Assembly: GCA_001769125.1 (NCBI GenBank)
Contig: MEOG01000046.1
Coordinates: forward strand, 45,598-109,597
DNA: 64,000 nt
Source: Bacteroidetes bacterium GWF2_35_48
GTDB taxonomy: Bacteria > Bacteroidota > Bacteroidia > Bacteroidales > GWF2-35-48
Direction: 5' to 3'
Shown: in pieces, positions 57,501 to 63,423 of the stretch
Layout of the letters: each line of letters opens with the position of its first letter
How positions within the stretch are numbered: position 1 is the first letter of the stretch
Notes under the pieces: generated by a model
The model's database searches: none
Told to the model about the DNA's origin: nothing
What the model saw: the letters and a program-made list of their open reading frames with translations, nothing else
Translations under genes and position numbers: made by a program

Positions 57501-60369
57501 ACCCAACCTCACGGCTACAGGGGCTAATCTTACATGGTATTCCGATTTTGCTATGACAGATACTATTTATACAGGAGCCACATTCAATACAGGAGAAACC
57601 GCTGCCGGTATTTATACGTATTATGTATCAGAAACCGCCAATGGATGTGAAAGCCCTGTATCTGCTGTAACACTTTCAATATTTGCATTACCTCCAAAAC
57701 CAATTGCAGATGATGTTGCAGTTTGTAATTCCGCCGCAGTTCCTGATCTTATTGCAACAGGAAATAATATTATCTGGTATGACGCAACATTTACAAATCC
57801 TGTACATTCAGGGAATACATTTGCAACAGGAGAAACTGCTGTTGGTACATATACCTATTATGCGACACAATCAGATGCCGTAACAAATTGTGTAAGTTTA
57901 CCGGATACCATCATTTTACAGATAGACCCACCTCTTGCCGCACCAATAGCTGATAATCTTGTTTTATGTTACGGTGGAGGAAATGCAGATTTAACAGCAA
58001 CAGGTGTAAATATTAACTGGTACAGCGATTCTCTGCTTACTGATTTGATTTATAGCGGCAACAATTTTGTAACAGGAATTACAAACGTTGGTACTTATAC
58101 TTTTTATGCAACACAACAGAATACTTGTGGTGAATCCGTTTCTGACTCTGTTTCCCTGACGATTAACCCGCAACCCGCTGCTCCGGTTGCAATCAATGAC
58201 ACCATTTGTTTTGGAGAACCCATTCCCTCGTTTACAACAACAGGTAATTTTATCATCTGGTTTGCAGATACATTGCTGACAACACCCATTGACACAGGGC
58301 TTACATATACGCCAGAATCAGTTGTTCCGGGAATTCATATTTATTATTTCCATGATGTAGATACTGCAACAGGCTGTGCTAGCCAGACTGCAAATGTTGC
58401 TTTACATGTAAACGATATTCCCGCACCACCTGTTACGCAGGATACAAGCGCATGTTACGGTTCGGCAATTCCTGACTTAATCGTTTCAGGAATGAATGTT
58501 CAATGGTATTCAGACAGCATGGGCGTGAACCTTATAAATACAGGAAATACATACACGACAAACCAAACACAGCCGGGAGTGTATTCATACTATGTATCTC
58601 AAAGTAATGAGTGCGGTGAGGGTTTGCCGGATTCCATAAAACTTATTATTAATGAAAAGCCACAAGCTCCTATTGGATCAGATTACAATATTTGTGAGGG
58701 AGACAATAACCCGAATATACTTGTTACAGGGCAAAATGTTACTTGGTATTCTGATTCTGCTCTTACAACTATTATTAACAACGGTACTAATTACACTCCT
58801 GTTGAAACAATGCCGGGCAGCTATATTTGTTATTTAATAAATGAAAACAGCACTACAGGATGTATTAGCGATATAACAGAAATCGCATTTACGATTAATA
58901 CAATCCCTGCTGCTCCTGTTGTGTCAGACACGTCTGTTTGTTCAGGTCTGCAAAATCCAGCAATACTTGCATCAGGAATTTCAGTTATATGGTACAGCGA
59001 TTCACTATTACAAACAAATATCGGAACAGGAAATTCATATATTCCTTCTGTTATAACTCCAGGTGTTTATACATATTATGCTACGCAAACAGTAAATGGA
59101 TGTGAAGGTACTGCTGCAAGCGCTTTGTTTACTATTTTTGCTGCACCACAAGCTCCTATTGTTTCCGATGTTACTGTATGTAGCGGAGAAAGCGTTCCTC
59201 CTTTCAATGCAACAGGAACGGACGTAATCTGGTACAGCGATTCTTTGTTGACAAACAGTGTCGGAATTGGAAATAATTTCACAAGTACTGATACTGCTTC
59301 CGGTGTTTATACGTATTATGCAACACAAAGCGCAAATGGCTGTGAAAGTGCGGCAGCAGAAGCAATTCTTACGATAAACGATGCAGCACAAGCGCCCGCT
59401 TCACTAGACAGGTCGGTTTGTTTCGGACAGATGAATCCGCAATTAAGCGCATCGGGAATAAACATTACATGGTATTCAGATTCATTGCTGACGAACGTAA
59501 TTGGAACAGGAAATACATACACACCAACAGGAACATTGCCGGGAACTTACATTTTCTATGCGACACAGTCTTCAGCTCTTTGCGGAGAAAGCAATGCAAG
59601 CCCTGTAATTTTCAATATTTTTTCTGCACCTCAGCCACCAACTACTGAAAATGTTGTTGTTTGCTTTGGAATACCAGTTCCTTATTTAACAGCAAATGGA
59701 AGCAATATCAACTGGTATACAGAAGAGGAATTAGTCATTCACATTAATTTCGGAAATACATTTAATACAGGATTTACGAATGTTGGTGAATATCATTATT
59801 ACATAACACAAACGATTAATGGCTGTACAAGTCAGGGCGCAGAAGTAATGCTGAAAATAAATCCGGCTCCTCTCGTTACATTAAACACGACGTATGTTAC
59901 AATTCCTTATGGCTCCTCTGTTACTCTGGCAGCGTATAATGCAGATACCTATACATGGTCGCCCCCACAGGGATTAAATACCACAAATGGTCCGGTTGTT
60001 ATTGCATCACCATTGGCAAATACAGTCTATACGGTTACCGGAACAAATCAATTCGGTTGTTCTGCTACTACAAGCTGCTCAGTAGAAATTGGAACAGGAA
60101 TAGAAGAAATCAGCTTTACACAATCGCTGAAAGTTTATCCGAATCCTGCAAATAATGAGCTGATAATAGAATTCATTACCATGAAAAATGAAGAAGTACA
60201 GTTTAAATTAATCAACCAGCTTAATCAGACGGTACTCCGAAAAACGATTGATGCAAACGGAGAAACAAAAACTGCATTTGACCTTTCAGAAATAGCAAAC
60301 GGGGTATATCATTTACAAATTATAAATGGTAAAAATAGCAGTAACAAAAAAATAGTAGTAAAGCATTAA
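45535..60369 (+). CDS. Giant multidomain T9SS surface protein (4944 aa)
   Basis: Residues 1-22 are a signal peptide. Residues about 23-3000 hold eight HYDIN/ASPM-like choice-of-anchor modules with the pattern CLxFDxIMQW...NTGCDTL...LPGxS...ICLxG. Interleaved are three GEVED domains (about 72-218, 1200-1350, 1958-2110; signature YGETEDY), three LamG/concanavalin-like domains (about 430-620, 1555-1705, 2315-2510; WIYPTS, HIAMVYDGTQ) and one MAM- or reelin-like domain (about 845-995). Residues about 3003-4780 are about 22 Ig-like repeats of about 80 residues. A last Ig-like module and a T9SS type A sorting domain (VYPNPANNELIIEF, GVYHLQIINGKN) end the protein. The composition fits a surface adhesin that binds glycans or polymers. 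No frameshift is seen. It lies between a PorP/SprF gene and the coiled-coil gene. Confidence 0.92.
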   Translation: MKNILKYSFLLYCFILAVNTIAQPVINVNPLTLSANLFGCNDSVTQTILIKNTGDTELHFQSETSFDNVPTGYCIPTYSYNCSSDDYINNFSFGDISNLNSGCNGEANNYIFVANQTTHVMLGNTYTMTMQAGSSYSQGFGVWIDYNQDGDFEDVGEFIYASPNASKDMFTTNITIPSNAKAGKTMLRVRCRYNGTISAAQYCSSLTYGETEDYAISIAYSEIIPNPAAGSILPGDSVNVEVKFKSAGLNTGIHTGTITINSDDPVTPSVVVSCTLIVTGIPNIAIASDCIHFGTFFQFDSATDSILISNNGCGNLEITNIVNTNNYFSPNTTTITIPPGQSEALLVNFNPLTEGTFNDTLVVTNNDSTIKICLSGTATGPPVLSVNPESFNVTINACNDSVTLPFTISNPGEATLSWNTVPTSTNKSLNFIGGNNITVSEGTGIPSGNQITVEAWVYPTSLPDASYNGIVSWGYRSCTGNSFVLALTNDGHPSFSTWCNDFIPSFGPTLTLNTWNYVAAVLDSQNVTVYLNDYSWTYTLSSMPDVYGGYMRIGSTDTWGRYFYGNIDELRIWDYARSPQEIEEYRYKSLNPAFPNLAAYWNFNTGSGAIISDLTGNGHTGSISNQTWSSQSAPLIETISLSSNAGSVPLGSSQIIDVTFHSTNLVTGTYQNSIIIQSNDPLLSADTIPYTITYNGYPEMTVSDNCLHFDTIFQYSTISDTLTFYNTGCDTLKITNITNNTNNFSTNFSSLNIAPGFSDFFTVSYSPTTVGNHFDTLLIQNNDSNIKICLYGHALYPPSISYTPFSISETINVCNDSVTVPITIFNSGNQDLIWSISPGTTSISDNFDQNINWNLWSEITLGVPSNGCGSYSGGNALYFDGDGIRQAATNDLNTSLGGTIDFYLLLGSGSFPCEQADGGEGIELQYSINGGTSWTTFASFDAGTHLVFTSEQISIPSAARTASTRFRWTQPSHSGSECDNWAIDNISINNMNNNISFVPASGVVSFGNNSTINATFYTDNLINGVYQGNIIILSNDPLSLSDTIPYTLTYNGYPVISPSANCITFDPVMQWLTISESITISNTGCDTLKISDINNNTAHFSVIDTAFTILPGNSVDLVVAFHPVSIGNLTDTLYVSNNDADIKICLNGEALSPPIISFTPSSFNVDVPCDDTLVNTLTIHNTGGGILNWSASSSSAGVNPSGYCYPTMYSSNSCSYLNSVTTNGGITNISNPDGAGFNGNIAPGMSYFPTASVSMASGGSFMLNLQAQGSCNNAYFSVWIDWNQNAIFDASEKIINSYNAGNNPSSFNVNVPLNVLTGTTRMRIVCWATSSTAGSCSNLNSYYGETEDYNVNILSVNLTPSSGIINPSENQNVNVVFDARGMSAGAYSLNIYVLSDDPLHPVDTIPCTMNVFGNPEIATSHNCLDFDTIMQWTSNSQTLKIYNTGCDTLKITDIANELSVFSVNNTTLNILPWDSASITVTYLPSSTSHHYDTLEIFSNASNIEVCLHGYTFSPPVQTHVPDSIHTVITTCNDTVVIPLFIHNTGDTTLQYYITAKQYLNFNGTNSYVRIDHPTHFDLQDFTYSVWINANATDGYRTIIDIDNDEQSLFILNGQYNVYARCGYNSHGTVTPGWHHVAWAVSGSSYKLFVDGIQIGSGNNCSASVNADRLMVGAGCCYNEFFDGKIKEVSVWNIALTESEVTAIMNNPPLGNESGLIGYWPFIQEDENTAIDMSVYGNHGTMSGAEWELSQAWINLSETVGEIPENSSDTVYVTLSAQNMITGTYNTTLLIYSNDPLLQMDTLPVTMVIEGSPVISTSDICLEFDSIMQWTSKNDTLVISNTGCDTLNIADINNNTAHYIVSDTLFSLLPGSSVNLIVTFNPFVTGEINDTLYIFNNDSNIKICLHGKSLSPPVISCTPEFFTVDVPCGDTLVSTLTIHNTGGGELIWEGNGNISGASPTGYCYPNMYSSNSCSYLNSVTTSGGTTNISNPSGAGFNGNIAPGVSYFPESFVSQSPGGSFILTLQAQGSCNNAYYSAWIDWNQNAIFDGNEKIVSSYNAGNNLVNFTVNVPTNAVSGTTRMRIVCWANSSVISSCDNLNSYYGETEDYLVSVFAMGLTPSSGIVNPYEEQDVLITFDGRNLNAGVYPFNIFIFSNDPLHNVDTIPCVMNVIGDPIISSSVNCIEFDSIMQWSSTDEILKIYNTGCDTLFISGITNNTSAYSFVNNPFYLLPGDSIQITITFNPEISGLILDTLHILNNASVLNVCLNGYSISPPVISTNPTSLVESLYCCDSTIKTITVYNTGDNDLIFNINKNESYVTFDGVNDYIRIENTYNGLNKLTVETWIYPTSVTGLHYVISNGRDCCTPTGGFNMYFSGTNLGGQVWRSSGSQLISANSSPGIIEINKWQHIAMVYDGTQIKLFKNGVLVASSSVYLNSSVLNGSNNLHFGVLAYSVPSYYDYVGYMDNIRLWNTAKNQVQIFSEMNNSLQGNEAGLIGYWNFENNSANDLTSNNNHGTLFGNCAYVNYPADTTAILSEWMTVWPINDTISPADSATISVKFNGCGLTVGNYNADIFVSTNDPLHSIVTIPCSLSITGSPVIQASVGCLEMDSIFMFLTTSDSLWIYNTGCDTLNVTDISTSNSVYTSSLTTLSLLPGDSASITVIFNPVTTSGLISDTLVLTGNAGILKICLNGYAYEPPVLSYNPTSISAVINDCNDSLVVPFYISNSGDTTLTWNLNTPPENIVLDIASGSISSGDSDTVNITFYSNNLLSGNYNIPFIISSNDPLNSFDTIPCTLTINGYPLLSLSDTCLQFDTIMQWQTTSETLTLTNTGCDTMFVSNINATEANFNLSETSFSILPGSSADLTITFYPLDVNTFNANLIISGNFTSDTVCLNGVSTYPPIITVNPLSFDTTVTACNDTVEIPLYIKNTGNHPLSYSVNAVSGLSFTNSSGTVATDDSSLVIAHFDAVASDTGLNAFTVTIASNDPLTPSVDVNLNISVTPKPNAPIVQNAAICFGDDVPDLSATGTNIQWYDDAELTNLIYSGSVFSSDATSVGIYTYYATQTIDGCESFSDTVSLVINAIPDAPVGSDLTVCYGNPDATLSATGSNITWFNDVALTNIIHTGNSYDTGLSSVGSASFYITQTIAGCTGPHDTITFTINPIPDSPVVNDEFTCFGDFVPLLTATGDNIQWYDDANLTTMLYAGASFNTNETESGIYQYFATQTDNVYSCESQPVTVQLNIFLPENPVSNDTASCFGSATPDLTTTGTNVQWYDDGTLTNLVNTGNTFATGLTSVGSYTYYLTQTDAAHNCVSLADTVTINIYANPSQPSASDDSICYESVTPDLIATGNNVIWYSDALLTTIVHTGNVLDTNITDVGTYTFYTTQTINNCVSNADTVVLVINPIPDAPVVSDTIICSGQTSPELSATGTNINWYSDAALNDFLASGNTYTPTVSAQAVYHFYATQTISGTNCEGHSSEITLTIDSLLPAPTVADAAICLGENTQAFNTTGDSIRWYSDFALTNLIHEGNNYTSTETLSGVYTYYLTQNNHCGESALDSATLTIFAIPEAPEGNDLTVCYGTTNISLTASGSDIVWYSDSLLTVVAGNGNSYPAGMTNVGIYYYYPTQNSNGCESPADTVTLEILSIPDTPISQDTVICFGIPTPVLMTTGANPEWYTEPELINLVHTGNNFITGITAVGTYTYYIVDVNSSQNCNSFTDSVTLTINDIPLVPTFTNQTSCFGQNVPDLTATGNNIVWYSTPDLLTIVGTENVFSTGNTAVGEYEYYLTQTVNNCQSPFGTISLSIFELPDAPLANDTNSCSGGIIPDLIATGNDVHWYSDITLTSLLHTGNSFASGEINTGIYTYYITQIHPVNGCEGPHAEISLSIDSLPGAPVITDISVCHGVSVPDFTAIGDTVHWYNDGGLSNLIHTGNVFASGETAVGMYTYYATQSNLCGESAADTATLIIHSIPSAPSVSDEDVCFNQPVPNLTATGANLTWYSDFAMTDTIYTGATFNTGETAAGIYTYYVSETANGCESPVSAVTLSIFALPPKPIADDVAVCNSAAVPDLIATGNNIIWYDATFTNPVHSGNTFATGETAVGTYTYYATQSDAVTNCVSLPDTIILQIDPPLAAPIADNLVLCYGGGNADLTATGVNINWYSDSLLTDLIYSGNNFVTGITNVGTYTFYATQQNTCGESVSDSVSLTINPQPAAPVAINDTICFGEPIPSFTTTGNFIIWFADTLLTTPIDTGLTYTPESVVPGIHIYYFHDVDTATGCASQTANVALHVNDIPAPPVTQDTSACYGSAIPDLIVSGMNVQWYSDSMGVNLINTGNTYTTNQTQPGVYSYYVSQSNECGEGLPDSIKLIINEKPQAPIGSDYNICEGDNNPNILVTGQNVTWYSDSALTTIINNGTNYTPVETMPGSYICYLINENSTTGCISDITEIAFTINTIPAAPVVSDTSVCSGLQNPAILASGISVIWYSDSLLQTNIGTGNSYIPSVITPGVYTYYATQTVNGCEGTAASALFTIFAAPQAPIVSDVTVCSGESVPPFNATGTDVIWYSDSLLTNSVGIGNNFTSTDTASGVYTYYATQSANGCESAAAEAILTINDAAQAPASLDRSVCFGQMNPQLSASGINITWYSDSLLTNVIGTGNTYTPTGTLPGTYIFYATQSSALCGESNASPVIFNIFSAPQPPTTENVVVCFGIPVPYLTANGSNINWYTEEELVIHINFGNTFNTGFTNVGEYHYYITQTINGCTSQGAEVMLKINPAPLVTLNTTYVTIPYGSSVTLAAYNADTYTWSPPQGLNTTNGPVVIASPLANTVYTVTGTNQFGCSATTSCSVEIGTGIEEISFTQSLKVYPNPANNELIIEFITMKNEEVQFKLINQLNQTVLRKTIDANGETKTAFDLSEIANGVYHLQIINGKNSSNKKIVVKH
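54541..59880 (+). repeat. Tandem array of about 22 Ig-like coding repeats
   Basis: By hand count there are about 22 units of about 80 codons (about 242 bp). The pattern is PDAPxxxDxxxCFG, then PDLxATGxNIxWYSDxxLT, then TGNxFxTG, GxYTYYxTQ, and CESxxDTVTLTI. Each unit usually holds two cysteines. Units are diverged from one another much more than those of the adhesin at 5386, so the array is older or less homogenised. Confidence 0.85.
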
Positions 60370-60383
60370 AATAAAATATAAAT

Positions 60384-63248
60384 ATGAAAACGTTAAAAAG
60401 CCTGATTTTAGTTTTTATCGTAATAACAGGAACTTTTACGAGCAGAGCGCAACAGAGTCCACCGGAAACAATAGACAAGCAAATTGCTGAAGGTAATAAA
60501 CTACTGAATTCCGGAAAATTTAATCAGGCACTTTTAGTGTGGCTGAAAGTACTTAAAGAAGATGTTGAAAATGCAAATGCAAATTTCAAATTGGGTCTGT
60601 GCTATAAAAAATCTATGGACAAGCAGTCCAAGGCAGCTTTGTATTTTAGAAAAGCATCAAAAAATATGACAGAAAGGTATAGTTTTTTCAATGTAAAAGA
60701 AAAAAAAGCACCAGTTGATGTTTTATATTTTCTTGGGGAAGCATATATGGCGGCTGATGAGCCAGACAGCGCCCTTCTCGCATTTATGCAATACAAAGAT
60801 AAATTTGACGGGAATACTCCAATTGAAGTTGAAAGCAAAATACGCACTTGTATCAATGCGCAGAAAATGATTAACAAGCCTCTTCAGATAAAATATAAAA
60901 ACATAGGAAGTATTGTTAATTCCGGATATTATGACGCACACCCTGTTCCTGCTGTAGATAATACATTTTTATTTTTCAGTTCGCGCAGACTTCGTGCAGA
61001 TAACAGCAACAAAGAGCACATAGAACTAACATCAGGTAAATATTATGAAGATATTTATTTTTCAAAAAAAGATGGCAAAGGAGAATGGGAAGCCCCTGTT
61101 TTCTTTGAACATAATTCAGATAAAAATGAATATCCTTCATGTATCGCGTCAGATGGGAAAATGATGTATTTCTGCAGGGAAGATAAACTCGGAGACTTTA
61201 ACATTTACCATTCCTTTTTTAAAGATGGGGTTTGGGAAAAACCCGTTAAAATGAGCGGTGGAATTAACTCGCAATACAATGAAACGGAAATCACAATTTC
61301 AGTAGATGGAAATCATCTTTATTTTTCAAGCGACAGGAAACAAGGCAACGGCAAATTCGATTTATATCATTGCACTAAAAAGCCAAATGGAAAATGGAGC
61401 AGTCCTGATAATCTCGGAAGCGAAGTAAATACAGCATCTAATGAAACAAATCCGTTTATTCATCCTGCCGGCAAGCGTTTGTATTTTTGTTCCGATGGAC
61501 ATCATGAAAAAAATATGGGAGGTTACGATATTTTTTATCTTGAACTAAATGAAAACGGAACATGGTCAGCACCAAAAAATGCAGGTTATCCAATCAGTTC
61601 AACAAAAGATGATTTTAGTTTTGCGGAAGGTGGTGAAGGGAAGCGTTATTGCTCCGTAATCAGCGATAATCTCGATTATGATCTTTTTGAAATTATTGAT
61701 GGGAAATTTGACGCAAAAAATCTGAAACCGGGCACTGTTGTTGAAATTGAAAAAGATGTCGCAGAAATTATTGAAATTGAAAAACAGGTTGAAAAAGTTG
61801 TAGAAATTACAGAAATAGTGGAGCAAACTGTAGAGGTAGAAAAAGAAGTTCAGGTTACTGAAATTGTAGAGGTAGAAAAAGTTGATCCGGAAGTTGCAAA
61901 AGCAGAAGCTGAAAAGGCAAAAGCTGATGCAGAAAAAACAAAAGCAGAAGCTGAAATAAAAAAGGCAGAAGCTGAAAAATATATTGCAGAAGCTGAAATA
62001 AAAAAAGCAGAAGCTGAAAAGCTGAAAGCAGAGGCAGACAAAGCGAAAGCGGAAGCAGATATTTTAAAAGCCAAAGAAAAAATCGCTGATGCTGAAATAA
62101 AAAAAGCAGAAGCAATAAAAGCAAAGGAAGACAGAAAGCGGGCTAAAATTGAAAAGAAAAATATTAAAGAAAGAGCCTTGATTGCAGAAGCTGAAAAAGC
62201 AAAAGCAGAGGCGCAGAAAACTACCGCAGAAGCAGAGAAAATAAAAGCAGAAGCACAAATTGCCGAAGCGGAAAAAGCAAAAGCCGATGCAGTAAAAGCG
62301 CAGGCGGATGCTGAAAAAGCTAAAGCAGAAGCGCAATTAGTTGCAGCTGAAAAAGCAAAAAATGATGCAATAAAAGCACAAACGGATGCTGAAAAAGCAA
62401 AGTCTGATGCGCAAAAAGCAGAAGCAGACAAGATAATAGCAATTACAGATAAAGCAAAAGCGGATGCACAAAAAGCTGCCGATGAAAAAGAAAAAGCAGT
62501 AGCTGAAAAAGCCAAAGCTGAGGCTGATGCAAAAATCGCACAGGCAGAAGCTGAGAAGATAAAAGCTCAGGCGAAAATAGCAGACGCTGAAAAAGCAAAA
62601 GCAGAGGCTGAAAGAGTGAAAGCCGAAGCGGATCAGAAAAAAAATGAAACAGATAAAGCCAAAGCAGAAGCGCAAAAAATAAATGATGAAAAAGCAAAAG
62701 CAGATGCCGAAGCAAAGAAAGCACAAGCAGATGCTGATAAAGAAAAAGCGCGTGCTGAAACCGCAGAAGCAGAAAAGATAAAAGCAGAAGCTTTAAAAAT
62801 AAAAGCAGAGGCGGATGCAAAAAAAGCAGAAGCCGATAAAGCGTCTGCGGAAAAAGTTAAAGCAGAAGCAGAAGCACAAAAAGCAAAAAACGAAACCGAA
62901 AAAGAGAAAGCAAAAGAACAAACCAGTGCCAATGAAAAAGAAAAGGCAGAAGCACTGAAAATAAAAGCGGAAGCTGATGCCCAGACAGCAAAGGCAAATG
63001 CTGAAAAAACAAAGGCAGAGGCTGAAACTAAAAAAGCAGAAACGGAAAAAATAAAGGCAGAGGCGGATGCAAAAAAAGCGGATGCTGAAAAGGTCAAGGC
63101 AGAGGCTGCTAAAGCAAAATCTGAAGCTGACAAAGCAAAAGCTGAAGCACAAAAAGCAGAAGCAGAAAAAGCCAAAGCAGAAGCGGAAATGAAAAAAACA
63201 CAAGCAGAAGCAGAGAAATTAAAATTGCAGGAAGGGAAGAAGAAATAG
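60384..63248 (+). CDS. PorE-like TPR/PD40 protein with a long Lys/Glu/Ala coiled-coil tail
   Basis: The protein has 954 aa. Residues 1-22 are a signal peptide (SLILVFIVITGTFTSRAQ). Residues about 28-165 are TPR-like helices (AEGNKLLNSGKFNQALLVWL, NANFKLGLCYKKSM, LGEAYMAADEPDSALLAF). Residues about 190-440 are a WD40-like PD40 propeller (YPSCIASDGKMMYFCRED, ISVDGNHLYFSSDRKQGNG, FIHPAGKRLYFCSDGHHEKN). A Val/Glu-rich linker (about 450-502) leads to about 450 residues of heptads of the form xKAEAEK. PorE in Porphyromonas gingivalis combines TPR, propeller and a peptidoglycan-binding OmpA domain; here no OmpA domain follows and the rod ends QEGKKK. It is last in the surface operon, 14 nt after the giant gene. 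Confidence 0.88.
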   Translation: MKTLKSLILVFIVITGTFTSRAQQSPPETIDKQIAEGNKLLNSGKFNQALLVWLKVLKEDVENANANFKLGLCYKKSMDKQSKAALYFRKASKNMTERYSFFNVKEKKAPVDVLYFLGEAYMAADEPDSALLAFMQYKDKFDGNTPIEVESKIRTCINAQKMINKPLQIKYKNIGSIVNSGYYDAHPVPAVDNTFLFFSSRRLRADNSNKEHIELTSGKYYEDIYFSKKDGKGEWEAPVFFEHNSDKNEYPSCIASDGKMMYFCREDKLGDFNIYHSFFKDGVWEKPVKMSGGINSQYNETEITISVDGNHLYFSSDRKQGNGKFDLYHCTKKPNGKWSSPDNLGSEVNTASNETNPFIHPAGKRLYFCSDGHHEKNMGGYDIFYLELNENGTWSAPKNAGYPISSTKDDFSFAEGGEGKRYCSVISDNLDYDLFEIIDGKFDAKNLKPGTVVEIEKDVAEIIEIEKQVEKVVEITEIVEQTVEVEKEVQVTEIVEVEKVDPEVAKAEAEKAKADAEKTKAEAEIKKAEAEKYIAEAEIKKAEAEKLKAEADKAKAEADILKAKEKIADAEIKKAEAIKAKEDRKRAKIEKKNIKERALIAEAEKAKAEAQKTTAEAEKIKAEAQIAEAEKAKADAVKAQADAEKAKAEAQLVAAEKAKNDAIKAQTDAEKAKSDAQKAEADKIIAITDKAKADAQKAADEKEKAVAEKAKAEADAKIAQAEAEKIKAQAKIADAEKAKAEAERVKAEADQKKNETDKAKAEAQKINDEKAKADAEAKKAQADADKEKARAETAEAEKIKAEALKIKAEADAKKAEADKASAEKVKAEAEAQKAKNETEKEKAKEQTSANEKEKAEALKIKAEADAQTAKANAEKTKAEAETKKAETEKIKAEADAKKADAEKVKAEAAKAKSEADKAKAEAQKAEAEKAKAEAEMKKTQAEAEKLKLQEGKKK
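61893..63230 (+). repeat. Degenerate 21-bp coding repeat (Lys/Glu/Ala heptads)
   Basis: About 60 heptads of the type AKAEAEK encode a continuous highly charged helix. Codon choice varies between units (GCA, GCT, GCG; GAA, GAG), so the DNA repeat is imperfect. The strict seven-residue spacing with Ala at two core positions suits either a coiled coil or a TolA-like single long helix. Confidence 0.8.
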
Positions 63249-63423
63249 ATGCATAGTTGTACAACTTTTTTGTGCATTTGTATTTATGCTAATATTTTCC
63301 CAAATTTGTATAAAAAAAATAGGCAATACCATGTAAACAAAAGCATAATTCGCATGATAAGATTATAAATATTTTGCGTTTTAGATTGTTTAAAATTTTG
63401 CTAAAATTAAAAAAAATTTACAC

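Noticed and set aside
61850..63277. Several long minus-strand open frames rich in Phe, Cys, Ala and Ser opposite the coiled-coil tail
   Set aside because: They are the complement of a regular Lys/Glu/Ala heptad repeat, which avoids stops in other frames. They lack starts, signals and sensible composition.
63249..63423. AGTTGTACAACT followed by T as an intrinsic terminator for the surface operon
   Set aside because: With a four-nt loop the stem is only four bp, too weak to call.
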